Under the pieces are notes generated by a model that searched no databases, was not told where the DNA came from, and saw only the letters and a list, made by a program, of their open reading frames with translations. From positions 94,745 to 158,744 of the forward strand of contig JAIMAQ010000005.1 in NCBI GenBank assembly GCA_023511875.1: a DNA stretch of 64,000 nt, read 5' to 3'. The translations under genes and the position numbers were made by a program. Of the stretch, positions 9,472 to 18,320 are shown one piece after another. Origin of the DNA: Thermoflavifilum sp. (GTDB lineage: Bacteria; Bacteroidota; Bacteroidia; Chitinophagales; Chitinophagaceae). Position 1 is the stretch's first letter, and every line of letters begins with the position of its first letter.

Positions 9472-10074
9472 ATGGACGAAAAAGAACGCCAAACAAATGG
9501 ATTTCAACAGCCAGAATCACAGCAAATTCCGCCAACAGTGCCCGAGGAAACGCAGCCTAATGAATTGAATATCGATGAAAATGTGGGCGGCACCACACAT
9601 CTGTCCGATGAAATGGAAGAGCCCTCTGTAGTAGCTAAGCTGGAAGCCGAATTGGCTGAATATAAAGATAAATATTTGCGCCTGGCAGCCGAATTTGACA
9701 ATTATAAGAAAAGAACGGCTAAAGAGCGCCTCGAATGGATGCAAACTGCGGGCAAAGAAGTGATTGTATCTCTATTGGATGTGCTAGACGATTTTGATCG
9801 GGCAATTCAACAAATGGAAACAGCCAAAGATATCGAATCCTTGAAATCGGGAGTAATGCTCATTTATAATAAATTCAAATCCATTCTCCAAGCCAAAGGC
9901 TTAAAGGAGATGGAAACTTTACACGCCCATTTCAACCCTGAGCTTCATGAGGCCATTTCTGAAGTGCCTGCCCCAAATGAACAACTGAAAGGTAAGGTGC
10001 TCGATTATGTACAAAAAGGATATTTGTTAAACGATAAAATCATCAGGCATGCCAAAGTGGTGGTGGGGAAATAA
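9472..10074 (+). CDS. grpE: nucleotide exchange factor GrpE
   Basis: A 200-residue cochaperone that releases ADP from DnaK. The first ~60 residues are acidic and Gln/Glu-rich. A coiled-coil dimerisation helix follows (about 62-110, KLEAELAEYKDKYLRLAAEF then NYKKR), and then the four-helix and beta-wing part that contacts DnaK, ending with the GrpE signature (FNPELHEAISEVP ... GYLLNDKIIRHAKVVV). dnaJ starts 43 bp downstream on the same strand, the usual pairing, while dnaK is not in this window. Confidence 0.97.
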   Translation: MDEKERQTNGFQQPESQQIPPTVPEETQPNELNIDENVGGTTHLSDEMEEPSVVAKLEAELAEYKDKYLRLAAEFDNYKKRTAKERLEWMQTAGKEVIVSLLDVLDDFDRAIQQMETAKDIESLKSGVMLIYNKFKSILQAKGLKEMETLHAHFNPELHEAISEVPAPNEQLKGKVLDYVQKGYLLNDKIIRHAKVVVGK

Positions 10075-10117
10075 AAAATTTTTCTCAAAGCAGGGTGGTT
10101 GCTAAACAAAAACAGCC

Positions 10118-11263
10118 ATGTCAAAGCGAGATTATTATGAAGTGCTGGGGGTATCGAGAAATGCCTCGCAGGATGAAATAAAAAAAGCTTATCGGAAGAT
10201 AGCGCTGCAATATCATCCAGATCGCAACCCCGGAAATAAAGAGGCCGAGGAGAAATTCAAGGAAGCCGCCGAGGCCTACGAGGTACTCAGTGATCCCGAA
10301 AAAAGGGCTCAATACGACCGTTATGGCCATGCTGGCATGAGGGGAGGCTTCTCGGGCGGGGGTATGCGTATGGAAGATATCTTTAGCAATTTTGGAGATA
10401 TCTTTGGCGACGATTTCTTTGGCAGCTTTTTCGGCGGTAGTACCCGCTCTTCTACTCGCCGGCACCAAGGCACTCGTGGGTCGAACCTGCGTATCAAGGT
10501 GCGGCTCACCTATGAGGAAATGGCCAATGGTGTTCAGAAAAAAATTAAAGTGAGAAAATATGTGCCTTGTGATGCCTGTGGTGGCACCGGTGCAAAAGAT
10601 AAAGGTTCTTTTCAAACTTGCCCTACCTGTGGCGGCTCTGGTCAAGTGAGGCGTGTTACGCAGACCTTTCTCGGACAGATGCAAACAGTGATGACCTGCC
10701 CTACTTGTAACGGTGAAGGGACCGTTGTTATCGCAAGATGCGACAAATGTAAGGGATCGGGTAGGGTGTATGGCGAAGAAACCATTTATGTAGATATCCC
10801 CGCAGGCGTGCAGGAGGGGATGCAACTCAGCATGAGTGGCAAAGGGAATGCAGGTGAACATGGCGGACTGGCTGGTGATCTGCTGATTGTCGTTGAAGAA
10901 GAACCTCATCCCCAACTGCATCGCGAGGGATTAAACGTTGTTTATGACCTATATATCTCTTTCCCAGATGCCGTTTTTGGAACTACGGTAGAAGTGCCCA
11001 CTATTGATGGGAAGGCTAAAATCAAAATTCCACCGGGCACGCAGAGCGGGAAAATATTCCGACTTAAAGGCAAGGGCTTTCCTTCGGTAAACTCTTATGA
11101 GCGGGGCGATGAGCTCATTCACGTGAATATCTGGGTGCCTCAGCACCTTAGCCCTGAAGAAAAAGAACTATTGGAGAAAGTCCAACACTCACCCAACTTT
11201 CAACCACAGCCCGATAAATCAGAAAAAAGTTTCTTCGAGCGGATTAAGGATATTTTTGGATGA
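10118..11263 (+). CDS. dnaJ: chaperone protein DnaJ
   Basis: A 381-residue type I J-protein that stimulates the DnaK ATPase and binds unfolded clients. In order: a J domain (residues 4-68) with HPD at 33-35; a short Gly/Phe-rich region (about 72-110, [16 protein letters not shown]); four zinc-binding CxxCxGxG-type motifs ([32 protein letters not shown]) at about 150-220; and the C-terminal substrate-binding domain. All elements are intact. It forms an operon with grpE and is followed by a strong terminator. Confidence 0.98.
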   Translation: MSKRDYYEVLGVSRNASQDEIKKAYRKIALQYHPDRNPGNKEAEEKFKEAAEAYEVLSDPEKRAQYDRYGHAGMRGGFSGGGMRMEDIFSNFGDIFGDDFFGSFFGGSTRSSTRRHQGTRGSNLRIKVRLTYEEMANGVQKKIKVRKYVPCDACGGTGAKDKGSFQTCPTCGGSGQVRRVTQTFLGQMQTVMTCPTCNGEGTVVIARCDKCKGSGRVYGEETIYVDIPAGVQEGMQLSMSGKGNAGEHGGLAGDLLIVVEEEPHPQLHREGLNVVYDLYISFPDAVFGTTVEVPTIDGKAKIKIPPGTQSGKIFRLKGKGFPSVNSYERGDELIHVNIWVPQHLSPEEKELLEKVQHSPNFQPQPDKSEKSFFERIKDIFG

Positions 11264-11290
11264 TACCAGATTTTAACTACTGCATTTAGT

Positions 11291-11320
11291 AAAAAGCCCC
11301 GCAAAGCGGAGCTTTTTATT
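11291..11320. terminator. bidirectional rho-independent terminator between dnaJ and ahcY
   Basis: AAAAAGCcCCGC and GCGGaGCTTTTT form a stem with an AAA loop, flanked by A-tract and T-tract. It can stop transcription from dnaJ (+) and from ahcY (-). Confidence 0.88.
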
Positions 11321-11325
11321 TTAAA

Positions 11326-12663
11326 TTAATATCGGTAATAATCGGGCTTATAAGGTCCTTCTTTAGGTATACCCAGATAGGCTGCTTGAGCATCAGTGAG
11401 CTCATCGAGTTCAACGCCAATTTTTTTCAGATGTAGACGCGCCACTTTTTCATCTAAATGTTTGGGCAATACATACACTTTATTTTCATAGCGATCGTGG
11501 TGCTGCCAGAGTTCCATCTGTGCCAATACTTGGTTGGTAAAAGAATTGCTCATCACAAACGAAGGATGGCCAGTGGCACAACCTAAATTAACCAAACGCC
11601 CTTCTGCTAGCAGAATGATGTCTTTGCCATCGATAGTGTATTTATCTACTTGTGGTTTAATCTGCACTTTGGTATGGCCGTAATGGGTATTGAGCCAGGC
11701 CACATCAATTTCAATATCGAAATGACCAATGTTGCACACGATGGCTTTATCTTTCATGAGTCGGAAATGCTGTTCTGTGATGATATCCCGGCAACCCGTT
11801 GCTGTCACAATGATATCGGCTTCCTTAACAGCATCGATCATTTTTTTTACTTCAAATCCCTCCATAGCTGCTTGCAACGCGCAGATCGGGTCGATTTCGG
11901 TGACGATTACCCGAGCGCCAGCCCCACGCAATGATTGAGCCGAACCCTTACCCACATCGCCATAACCTGCTACTACAGCTACTTTTCCGGCGATCATGAT
12001 ATCGGTAGCTCGTCTGATAGCATCTACCAGGCTTTCCCGGCAGCCATATTTGTTATCAAACTTAGATTTGGTTACGGAGTCGTTGACATTAATGGCTGGT
12101 ATGGGTAATTTACCCTTAGCCATGCGTTCGTAAAGGCGATGTACGCCTGTAGTCGTTTCTTCGGTGATGCCTTTAATATGTTGCACCAATTCAGGATAAC
12201 GATCTAGCACCATATTGGTGAGGTCGCCACCGTCGTCGAGAATCATGTTGAGAGGGCGGTCGGGGCTTCCAAAGAAAAGGGTTTGTTCAATACACCAGTC
12301 AAATTCTTCTTGGGTCATTCCTTTCCAGGCAAATACGGGAATGCCTTTTGCAGCTATTGCAGCGGCTGCATGATCTTGGGTAGAAAAGATGTTGCATGAG
12401 CTCCAGCGAACTTCAGCACCTAGCTCAATCAAGGTTTCGATTAATACGGCTGTTTGGATGGTCATATGAAGGCATCCCGCGATACGAGCCCCTTTGAGTG
12501 GCTTCAACCGGCCATATTCTTCCCGAAGAGCCATCAAACCAGGCATTTCAGCTTCAGCCAGTTCTATTTCTTTACGACCCCAATCGGCCAGTTGGATATC
12601 TTTTACCTTGTAGGGTAAGTGAAAATCAATTTTGGCATGTTTGGTTTGAGCGGTAATAGACAT
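11326..12663 (-). CDS. ahcY: adenosylhomocysteinase (S-adenosylhomocysteine hydrolase)
   Basis: This enzyme cleaves S-adenosylhomocysteine to adenosine and homocysteine, removing the inhibitory by-product of methylation. The protein has 445 residues from the ATG at 12663 (MSITAQTKH); an upstream in-frame ATG at 12690 lies above the -7 box and is unlikely. It contains the substrate signature [28 protein letters not shown] with the catalytic Lys/Asp, the NAD-binding loop GYGDVGKGS at about 233-241, and the conserved C-terminus KPDYYRY. It appears monocistronic. Confidence 0.97.
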   Translation of the reverse strand: MSITAQTKHAKIDFHLPYKVKDIQLADWGRKEIELAEAEMPGLMALREEYGRLKPLKGARIAGCLHMTIQTAVLIETLIELGAEVRWSSCNIFSTQDHAAAAIAAKGIPVFAWKGMTQEEFDWCIEQTLFFGSPDRPLNMILDDGGDLTNMVLDRYPELVQHIKGITEETTTGVHRLYERMAKGKLPIPAINVNDSVTKSKFDNKYGCRESLVDAIRRATDIMIAGKVAVVAGYGDVGKGSAQSLRGAGARVIVTEIDPICALQAAMEGFEVKKMIDAVKEADIIVTATGCRDIITEQHFRLMKDKAIVCNIGHFDIEIDVAWLNTHYGHTKVQIKPQVDKYTIDGKDIILLAEGRLVNLGCATGHPSFVMSNSFTNQVLAQMELWQHHDRYENKVYVLPKHLDEKVARLHLKKIGVELDELTDAQAAYLGIPKEGPYKPDYYRY

Positions 12664-12677
12664 AATGCATGATTTTT

Positions 12678-12685
12678 CAAAAATA
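12678..12685 (-). promoter_or_regulatory. -7 promoter box (TATTTTTG) for ahcY
   Basis: Read on the minus strand the octamer fits TAnnTTTG. It lies 14 bp upstream of the ATG at 12663, so the leader would be only about 10 nt. This supports the 12663 start over 12690. Confidence 0.5.
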
Positions 12686-12774
12686 AACAATGGGTCAAAT
12701 TTACGATTCTAAACGTATTTATTGTAATGGAGTTGGCGATGGGATCGTAGAGTTGTAGGATTTAGTTGAACACT

Positions 12775-12806
12775 TGTGATAAAATAAAACCTGCCGATAG
12801 GCAGGC
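12775..12806 (-). terminator. rho-independent terminator of tRNA-Leu
   Basis: On the minus strand CCTGCC-TATC-GGCAGG forms a 6-bp GC-rich hairpin followed by TTTTATTTTATC, just beyond the tRNA 3' end. Confidence 0.8.
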
Positions 12807-12816
12807 ATGCATGAAG

Positions 12817-12900
12817 TGCGGCAGAGGAGATTCGAACTCCCATGCCCTTGCGGGCGCTACCACCTCAAAGTAGTGCGTCTACCAGTTCCGCCACCGCCGC
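12817..12900 (-). tRNA. tRNA-Leu, anticodon GAG
   Basis: The minus strand folds as a class II tRNA of 84 nt. The acceptor stem is GCGGCGG/CTGCCGC with discriminator A. The D arm has TGGCGGAACTGGTAGACGC, the anticodon stem is CTACT/GGTAG with loop TTGAGGT (anticodon GAG, read by comparison with bacterial tRNA-Leu), the variable arm is CGCCCGCAAGGGCA, and the T arm has GTTCGAATCTC. The 3' CCA is not encoded and must be added by the CCA enzyme (18321-19769). Confidence 0.93.
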
Positions 12901-12932
12901 ATTGGGGGTGCAAAGATAATAAAAAGCCTCAA

Positions 12933-14084
12933 TCATCGGTATAGGATAATGCGAAAAGTGCTACCCCGTCCAGGCTCAGACGATTTTAAAAGAAGTCGGC
13001 CATGGTGATAGCTTTCTACAATACGTTTAGCAAGAGATAATCCCAGTCCCCACCCTCTTTTTTTGGTAGTAAAGCCGGGTTTAAAGATTTTCTTTCTGAG
13101 GTATTTAGGAATACCTCGTCCACTATCGCTGATGTCGACCCATACCGTGCTACTGTGTTGTTGGATATCGATTTGGATAATACCCTGGCCTTCTGTAGCA
13201 TCTAGCGCATTTTTCAATAAGTTTTCGATGACCCAGCTAAACAAAGTAGGTGAAAGCAGCATAATCAGGGAAGATTCTTCGTGAGTATGTAAACTGAATT
13301 GTATTTTTTGAGAAGCTCGTTTTTTGATGTATTGTACGACGTTCTGGATAAGGGCAATCAAATCGGTTTCCACCAATTCGGGCTCGCTACCAATTTTAGA
13401 AAATCGCTCTGCAATCAAATTAAGTCGTTCCACGTCTTTTTGGATTTCGGCTGCTAAGCCAGCCTGGTTAGATTGTTCTTTTAGCATTTCCACCCAAGCT
13501 TGCAGAGAGGAGAGAGGGGTGCCCAGCTGGTGGGCCGTTTCCTTAGCCAGCCCCACCCAAAGTTGATTTTGAATAGAGCGGTTGCTACTACTAATGGCCA
13601 TAAACACAATCAGTAGAAACAAGGCGACGACGGTAAGCTGTACGTAAGGATAGTAGCGAATTTGTTTGAGTAAAAAGGAATCGCCATAATAAAAATAGTT
13701 TACTGCTTTTGGGTTAGTGGGATCGTAGTGTTCCAGAATGGGTGGATGTTGCGATTTGAAGAGCTGGAGTTGGTGGTACAAGTAATTGGGATCTTTAGCA
13801 AGGCGATTGGAATCGAGGTTTCGGGAGTCGATGATTTTGCCCGCACTGTTTACCGCGATTACGGGAATGGTGGTGTTGTTGGTGATGATTTTGAGTTCCA
13901 GGTTAACATTATCGGTTGGGGCAGCTTTTTGCAGTTGTTGATAGGCTTCAACCCATTCTTCAATGCGTCGTTTTTCTTCTTCTTGCATGTGCCTCACCAG
14001 TTGATTGGTGTAAATAACGGTAGCGGCTACGATCAAAGTAGCCAATAAGAGTAAAAGATTACGCCAGCTGAAAATCCATCGCAT
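12933..14084 (-). CDS. membrane sensor histidine kinase
   Basis: A 383-residue two-transmembrane kinase. TM1 is about residues 8-27. A ~120-residue extracytoplasmic sensor region follows (TTIPVIAVNSAGKIIDSRNL), then TM2 at about 148-166 and a HisKA domain with the phospho-acceptor H185 in KETAHQLGTPLSSL. The HATPase domain has the N box (ENLLKNALDA), G1 (DSGRGIP), F box (FKPGFTTK) and G2 (GWGLGLSLAKRIVE). All catalytic motifs are present. No response regulator is adjacent, so this is an orphan kinase of unknown signal. A TATTTTTG box at 14101-14108 on the minus strand lies 16 bp before the ATG. Confidence 0.9.
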   Translation of the reverse strand: MRWIFSWRNLLLLLATLIVAATVIYTNQLVRHMQEEEKRRIEEWVEAYQQLQKAAPTDNVNLELKIITNNTTIPVIAVNSAGKIIDSRNLDSNRLAKDPNYLYHQLQLFKSQHPPILEHYDPTNPKAVNYFYYGDSFLLKQIRYYPYVQLTVVALFLLIVFMAISSSNRSIQNQLWVGLAKETAHQLGTPLSSLQAWVEMLKEQSNQAGLAAEIQKDVERLNLIAERFSKIGSEPELVETDLIALIQNVVQYIKKRASQKIQFSLHTHEESSLIMLLSPTLFSWVIENLLKNALDATEGQGIIQIDIQQHSSTVWVDISDSGRGIPKYLRKKIFKPGFTTKKRGWGLGLSLAKRIVESYHHGRLLLKSSEPGRGSTFRIILYR

Positions 14085-14162
14085 AGTGAAGGATAACCAT
14101 CAAAAATAGCAAGATTTCTTTGTGGGATAGAAATTAGAGCATATTGCGAATAACAGAATCTC

Positions 14163-14170
14163 TATTTTTG
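14163..14170 (+). promoter_or_regulatory. -7 promoter box (TATTTTTG) for the GT2 gene
   Basis: It matches TAnnTTTG and ends 14 bp before the first TTG start candidate at 14185. TTG at 14144-14146 is a possible but closely spaced -33 element (16 bp). A divergent TATTTTTG box for the histidine kinase lies about 60 bp to the left. Confidence 0.45.
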
Positions 14171-14184
14171 TTGCAAAACGCAGC

Positions 14185-15258
14185 TTGTTGTCGACTCAAG
14201 ATCTACGATTCCCAGCAGTAGCAGTGGTGATATTGAGCTGGAACGGACGTCAGTTACTGGCACGTTTCCTGCCATCGGTTTGTCGATCTACCTATCCTAA
14301 TCTGCGTATTGTAGTAGCCGATAATGCTTCTACCGATGATACGATTGAGCTGCTGCGAGAAAAATTTCCTACGGTTGAATGCATTCAACTAGATCGCAAC
14401 TATGGTTTTGCAGAGGGATATAATCGTGCACTTGGTCAGGTGGAGGCCGACTATTATGTGTTGCTCAATCAAGATGTGGAAGTAGAGCCTGGATGGATTG
14501 AACCCATTATTGCTCTTATGGAGCAAAAGCCAGAGTTGGCTGCCTGCCAGCCCAAGTTGTTGGGTTATCATGAACGCACATATTTTGAGTATGCGGGAGC
14601 GGCCGGGGGCTGGCTGGATGCGTTAGGATATCCATTTTGTCGGGGCAGATTGTTTTATACAGTTGAGCCAGATACCCATCAATACGATGATGAGGTGTAT
14701 GTATTTTGGGCTTCGGGAGCGGCTTTGTTTGTCCGAGCCAATTTGTTTCATGAGGCAGGTGGGTTTTATGGTGATTTTTTCGCACACATGGAAGAGATTG
14801 ACCTATGTTGGCGTTTACAACGAATGGGCTATCGCATAGGATATTGTGGGCATTCGGTGGTCTATCATTTGGGTGGGGGCAGCCTACCCCAGGGAAACCC
14901 ACGAAAAACTTATTTGAATTATCGCAATAACCTGATCATGATGGCCCGTAATTTAAACCGTGGCCAACGATGGCGCCGAATTCCTTTTCGTATGTTGCTC
15001 GATTTAGTATCCATCGTCTACGGTATATCGCATCGTACACCCCCGGAAATGTTTGCTATTCTTAAGGCACATCGAGATTTCATCAAATGGTATCGAAAAA
15101 ATCGCCGGAGCCTGCCTCTTCAAACAGCTCCTCCAGAAAACCTTCAAGGATATTATCCCGGCTCCGTGATATGGGAATATTTTGGTAAGAACAGAAAATT
15201 TTTTTCACAGCTTTCATGTAAATGCAAGCATATCATACTAAATTTGCCCATAAAATAA
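14185..15258 (+). CDS. family 2 glycosyltransferase (rhamnosyltransferase-like)
   Basis: A 357-residue GT-A fold enzyme that transfers a sugar from a nucleotide donor onto envelope glycans at the cytoplasmic face. It begins with VAVVILSWNGRQLLARFLPSV, has the nucleotide-binding VVADNASTDDTIELL, a DxD-like acidic site (LLNQDVEVEPGW), and the acceptor part with EEIDLCWRLQRMGYRIGY. No ATG lies upstream of the domain in frame, so the start must be TTG at 14185 or 14188, just downstream of a -7 box. Donor and acceptor cannot be deduced. Confidence 0.88.
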   Translation: MLSTQDLRFPAVAVVILSWNGRQLLARFLPSVCRSTYPNLRIVVADNASTDDTIELLREKFPTVECIQLDRNYGFAEGYNRALGQVEADYYVLLNQDVEVEPGWIEPIIALMEQKPELAACQPKLLGYHERTYFEYAGAAGGWLDALGYPFCRGRLFYTVEPDTHQYDDEVYVFWASGAALFVRANLFHEAGGFYGDFFAHMEEIDLCWRLQRMGYRIGYCGHSVVYHLGGGSLPQGNPRKTYLNYRNNLIMMARNLNRGQRWRRIPFRMLLDLVSIVYGISHRTPPEMFAILKAHRDFIKWYRKNRRSLPLQTAPPENLQGYYPGSVIWEYFGKNRKFFSQLSCKCKHIILNLPIK

Positions 15259-15266
15259 TATGCGCA

Positions 15267-15476
15267 ATGGAACACGAAATGCAACCTGCTCGCCCCGATT
15301 ATCGTGATATTCTTGCCAGTCGCACTTCTACTTCAAGGTTTATCTTTTATCTCTATATAGCCGTTGCTATAGCCTTTTTCTTGGGCATGTGTTATGGGTT
15401 GTATGTCCATCGTTACAAGGGCAAACCCAATGTTGAAATTCCTTCCAGCACACTATACAATCCTACCTACAAATAA
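15267..15476 (+). CDS. small single-pass membrane protein
   Basis: A 69-residue protein starting MEHEMQPARPDYRDI. One hydrophobic helix (FIFYLYIAVAIAFFLGMCYGLYV) is followed by a short basic and polar tail (HRYKGKPNVE...). I do not recognise the family. The ATG is 8 bp after the GT2 stop codon, so it is probably co-transcribed. An in-frame upstream start at 15222 would overlap the glycosyltransferase gene and is less likely. Confidence 0.6.
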   Translation: MEHEMQPARPDYRDILASRTSTSRFIFYLYIAVAIAFFLGMCYGLYVHRYKGKPNVEIPSSTLYNPTYK

Positions 15477-15520
15477 GTGGTTGATATGAAATGGATAACA
15501 GTGAATGTGGGTTGCCTGCT

Positions 15521-15649
15521 TCAAACTTGAGAACGAGAGCGCAAAGAGTATACGATTACGGCTATCAAAATCAAAAGCAAGATAAAGCTGAGGATTTTGG
15601 TGATGATGTCTAGATGATTAGGAGGTCCTTGATCCCTGAGGTTTCTCAC
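15521..15649 (-). CDS. possible small membrane protein (42 aa, GTG start)
   Basis: This short frame has a GTG start and encodes a polar N-terminus (RNLRDQGPPNHLDIITK) followed by an uninterrupted hydrophobic helix (ILSFILLLILIAVIVYSL) and a basic tail (RSRSQV). The positive-inside membrane layout and the fit within an otherwise gene-free gap downstream of dapD support a real gene. The start is not ATG and I know no homolog. It could be read through from dapD, whose stop lies 113 bp upstream. Confidence 0.4.
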   Translation of the reverse strand: MRNLRDQGPPNHLDIITKILSFILLLILIAVIVYSLRSRSQV

Positions 15650-15727
15650 AGGTAAAGGCTTTCTACAAAATTACAGTACATTTTGGGCTAGAAATTTCAA
15701 AACAATTATTGTTTTGTTAATGTATTT

Positions 15728-15775
15728 GGATCATACAGATATTGGATCTTACAGATATTGGATCATACAGATATT
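15728..15775. repeat. three tandem 16-bp repeats spanning the dapD stop codon
   Basis: GGATCATACAGATATT (15728-15743), GGATCTTACAGATATT (15744-15759) and GGATCATACAGATATT (15760-15775) are head-to-tail; the middle unit has one change. The third copy contains the last codons and stop of dapD, so the unit derives from the gene's 3' end. Confidence 0.95.
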
Positions 15776-16575
15776 TGAAAATCGCGTAGGGTTTGGTTTA
15801 AGCTGGTTTTTAAGTCGGTCGATGGCTTTCGTTGGCCAATAATCAATGCACAGTTGACCTGATAATTTCCTGCTGGAAATGTTTTGGTATAACTTCCAGG
15901 AACCACCACACTACGTGCGGGTACGCGGCCACGATATTCTACGGGTTCTGCACCTGTAACATCAATGATACGGGTAGATTGTGTGAGCACCACATTTGCA
16001 CCCAATACGGCTTCACGTTCCACCACTACTCCTTCGACGATAATACAACGTGAACCGATAAAACATCCATCTTCAATGATTACAGGAGAAGCCTGAATTG
16101 GTTCTAATACGCCACCAATGCCCACACCTCCACTCAGGTGTACTTGCTTCCCAATCTGGGCACAAGAGCCTACGGTAGCCCAGGTGTCGACCATTGTTCC
16201 ATCATCTACATAAGCTCCAATATTCACGTAAGAAGGCATGAGCACAACTTGCTTGCCCAGATACGCTCCGTAACGAGCAGTAGCGGGTGGTACAGCCCGT
16301 ACACCGAGGGCAGCAAAATTGCGTTTCAACGGAATTTTATCGTAAAATTCAAATGGTGGTAATTCCATGAGCTGCATTTGCCTAATGCTGAAATACAACA
16401 GTATTGCTTGCTTGATCCATTCGTGGGTTACCCATCCATGTGCTTCTCGACTGGCTACTCTAAGCTCGCCTCGGTCGAGCATGGCAATTACCTCTTCAAT
16501 GGCTTGTGCGTAAGTTTTTTCTTGTATCAATTCTCGATGTTGCCAAGCCTCTGCTATGCGTGTGGCCAATTCCAT
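15763..16575 (-). CDS. dapD: 2,3,4,5-tetrahydropyridine-2,6-dicarboxylate N-succinyltransferase
   Basis: This enzyme succinylates tetrahydrodipicolinate in the lysine/diaminopimelate pathway that feeds peptidoglycan. From the ATG at 16575 (MELATRIAEAWQHRE) it has 270 residues, close to the family length of about 270-275. In-frame starts at 16596 and 16614 are alternatives but would push further into the divergent gene's upstream region. The centre is a left-handed beta-helix of hexapeptide repeats (VNIGAYVDDGTMVDTWATVG, SGGVGIGGVLEP, IIEDGCFIGSRCIIVEG). The C-terminus lies in a 16-bp tandem repeat, so its last residues may vary between strains. Confidence 0.95.
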   Translation of the reverse strand: MELATRIAEAWQHRELIQEKTYAQAIEEVIAMLDRGELRVASREAHGWVTHEWIKQAILLYFSIRQMQLMELPPFEFYDKIPLKRNFAALGVRAVPPATARYGAYLGKQVVLMPSYVNIGAYVDDGTMVDTWATVGSCAQIGKQVHLSGGVGIGGVLEPIQASPVIIEDGCFIGSRCIIVEGVVVEREAVLGANVVLTQSTRIIDVTGAEPVEYRGRVPARSVVVPGSYTKTFPAGNYQVNCALIIGQRKPSTDLKTSLNQTLRDFQISV

Positions 16576-16655
16576 GGCAGAAATTTTCGCAAACATACAA
16601 TCAATCCATTGCATTTCAACAGTGTGCTATTGTGCTAGCATTTCGGGCTTTGTGT

Positions 16656-16663
16656 TAGTTTTG
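16656..16663 (+). promoter_or_regulatory. -7 promoter box (TAGTTTTG) for the GT9 gene
   Basis: It matches TAnnTTTG and ends 7 bp before the GTG at 16670; a TTG at 16630-16632 is a plausible -33 element (23-bp spacing). The position implies a leaderless or nearly leaderless mRNA and argues against starts further upstream. Confidence 0.5.
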
Positions 16664-16669
16664 CTGGTA

Positions 16670-17665
16670 GTGAAGACCTGCCTCATTATCCAAACAGCTT
16701 TTATCGGAGATGTGGTGCTAGCCACGGCTCTCATTGAAGAGCTTCACCAAGCACACCCCGACTGGCAAATCGATTTTTTACTCAACCAGAAATGCCAATC
16801 TATTTTAGAGGCTCACCCTTATATCCGAAAATTGTGGATCTGGGATAAGCAACATCAGAAATATGCGCATTTGTGGAAACTTTTACGACAGATTCGTCGC
16901 CAGCATTACGATGTAGTGATCAACGTACAGCGTTTTTTTTCTACCGGATTACTCACGGCTTTTTCTGGAGCGACTTATACAGTGGGTTTTGATAAAAATC
17001 CATGGAGTTTTCGCTTCAACCGAGTGGTGAAGCATGAGATGCGAGCCGGATTGCATGAAATCGATAGAAACCATGCTTTAATAGCTGAATTAACAGGCTA
17101 TCCAAAAGCATTTAAGCCTAAATTATATGTTGGCGAACAGGTAAAGCTACGCATATCGCATTGGCAACAATTACAACCGTATGTGTGTATAGCACCTGCA
17201 TCAGTTTGGTTTACCAAGCAATGGCCACGCGAAAAATGGCTAGAGCTCATTCACCAGTTGCCCACCACCTGGCATATATTTTTGCTGGGCAGCGTTGCCG
17301 ATCGTTTATTGACTGAATGGTTATGTGCGCATAGCCATCATAAGCAACTACATAATCTAGCGGGTGAGCTAGATTTATTGGAATCGGCTGCCCTCATGGC
17401 CAGTGCTCGCATGAATTTTGTAAACGATTCGGCACCTTTACATTTGGCTTCAGCCATGAATGCGCCTACAGCAGCTATTTTTTGCTCTACTGTTCCCGCC
17501 TTTGGCTATGGCCCGCTAGCCGATGTGAGCTATGTGATCGAAACGGCAGAGCAGCTTTCTTGCAGGCCATGCGGGTTGCATGGGAGAAAAGCATGTCCAC
17601 AAAAACATTTTCGTTGTGCATGGGGAATACCCGTAGAAGCATTGTTAAAAACACTGGGGCTATGA
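16670..17665 (+). CDS. family 9 glycosyltransferase (LPS heptosyltransferase-like)
   Basis: A 331-residue GT-B enzyme of the WaaC/WaaF type, expected to add a sugar to the lipopolysaccharide core. I chose GTG at 16670 (KTCLIIQTAFIGDVVLATAL) because homology begins there and a -7 box ends 7 bp upstream. The longer frame back to 16556 would overlap dapD. Motifs include the N-terminal loop IGDVVLATALIEEL, IAPASVWFTKQWPREKW at the donor domain start, and NDSAPLHLASAMNAPTAAIF near the C-terminus. Its stop overlaps the start of the next gene (ATGA), so the two are translationally coupled. Confidence 0.88.
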   Translation: MKTCLIIQTAFIGDVVLATALIEELHQAHPDWQIDFLLNQKCQSILEAHPYIRKLWIWDKQHQKYAHLWKLLRQIRRQHYDVVINVQRFFSTGLLTAFSGATYTVGFDKNPWSFRFNRVVKHEMRAGLHEIDRNHALIAELTGYPKAFKPKLYVGEQVKLRISHWQQLQPYVCIAPASVWFTKQWPREKWLELIHQLPTTWHIFLLGSVADRLLTEWLCAHSHHKQLHNLAGELDLLESAALMASARMNFVNDSAPLHLASAMNAPTAAIFCSTVPAFGYGPLADVSYVIETAEQLSCRPCGLHGRKACPQKHFRCAWGIPVEALLKTLGL

Positions 17666-18246
17666 AAAATGAACAACCGTTATTTCTTGAGGATGTCGAA
17701 GCTTGTTTGCAAGTCTTGCGGCGAGGAGGCATTATTTTATACCCAACAGATACTATTTGGGGAATAGGTTGTGATGCCACGTTGGCTGACGCGGTCCAAC
17801 GAATTTATATGCTCAAACAACGTCCCGCTAGCAAAAGCATGATCATTTTGCTAGCTGATGAACGCGATATCTTGCAATATGTAGCCGATCCACATCCTCA
17901 TATTTTCGATTACTTGAAAACAACAGATCGCCCAACCACGGTTATTTATGAACATGCTTTACATTTACCCGAGAACCTGATCAATGAAGATGGCAGCATA
18001 GCCATTCGCATAGTGAAAGAACCATTTTGTAAAACGTTGATTAAACGATTGCGGAAACCATTGGTATCTACTTCAGCCAATGTGAGTGGTGCTCCTTCTC
18101 CAGCCCATTTTCATGAGGTGTCTGATGTGATTAAGCAGGGTGTAGACTATGTGGTGCGTTATCGGCAGGATGATTTCTCTCCGTCTCGGCCTTCTCGCAT
18201 CGTCAAATTTACTACCGATGGGCAGATGATAGTGATTCGCCCATGA
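17662..18246 (+). CDS. L-threonylcarbamoyladenylate synthase (YrdC/Sua5 family)
   Basis: A 194-residue single-domain YrdC protein that makes threonylcarbamoyl-AMP from threonine, bicarbonate and ATP for t6A37 tRNA modification. Typical segments are GGIILYPTDTIWGIGCDA, the basic LKQRPASKSMIILLAD, and STSANVSGAPSPAHF. The ATG at 17662 overlaps the GT9 stop codon by four bases. Longer in-frame starts lie within GT9 and lack homology. It heads a run of tRNA-maturation genes (cca, miaA). Confidence 0.92.
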   Translation: MKNEQPLFLEDVEACLQVLRRGGIILYPTDTIWGIGCDATLADAVQRIYMLKQRPASKSMIILLADERDILQYVADPHPHIFDYLKTTDRPTTVIYEHALHLPENLINEDGSIAIRIVKEPFCKTLIKRLRKPLVSTSANVSGAPSPAHFHEVSDVIKQGVDYVVRYRQDDFSPSRPSRIVKFTTDGQMIVIRP

Positions 18247-18320
18247 AAGGGCGGAGAAATGGCTAATTTTGCTCTCCCTTGGCTGGTTGATACCACCATG
18301 TTTCCAATGACCCGTAAGGT

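Noticed and set aside
15728..15775. CRISPR array suggested by short repeats
   Set aside because: The units are contiguous with no spacers and derive from the dapD 3' end.
16556..16669. N-terminal extension of the GT9 gene
   Set aside because: It would overlap dapD on the opposite strand and lies upstream of the -7 box; homology begins at the GTG at 16670.
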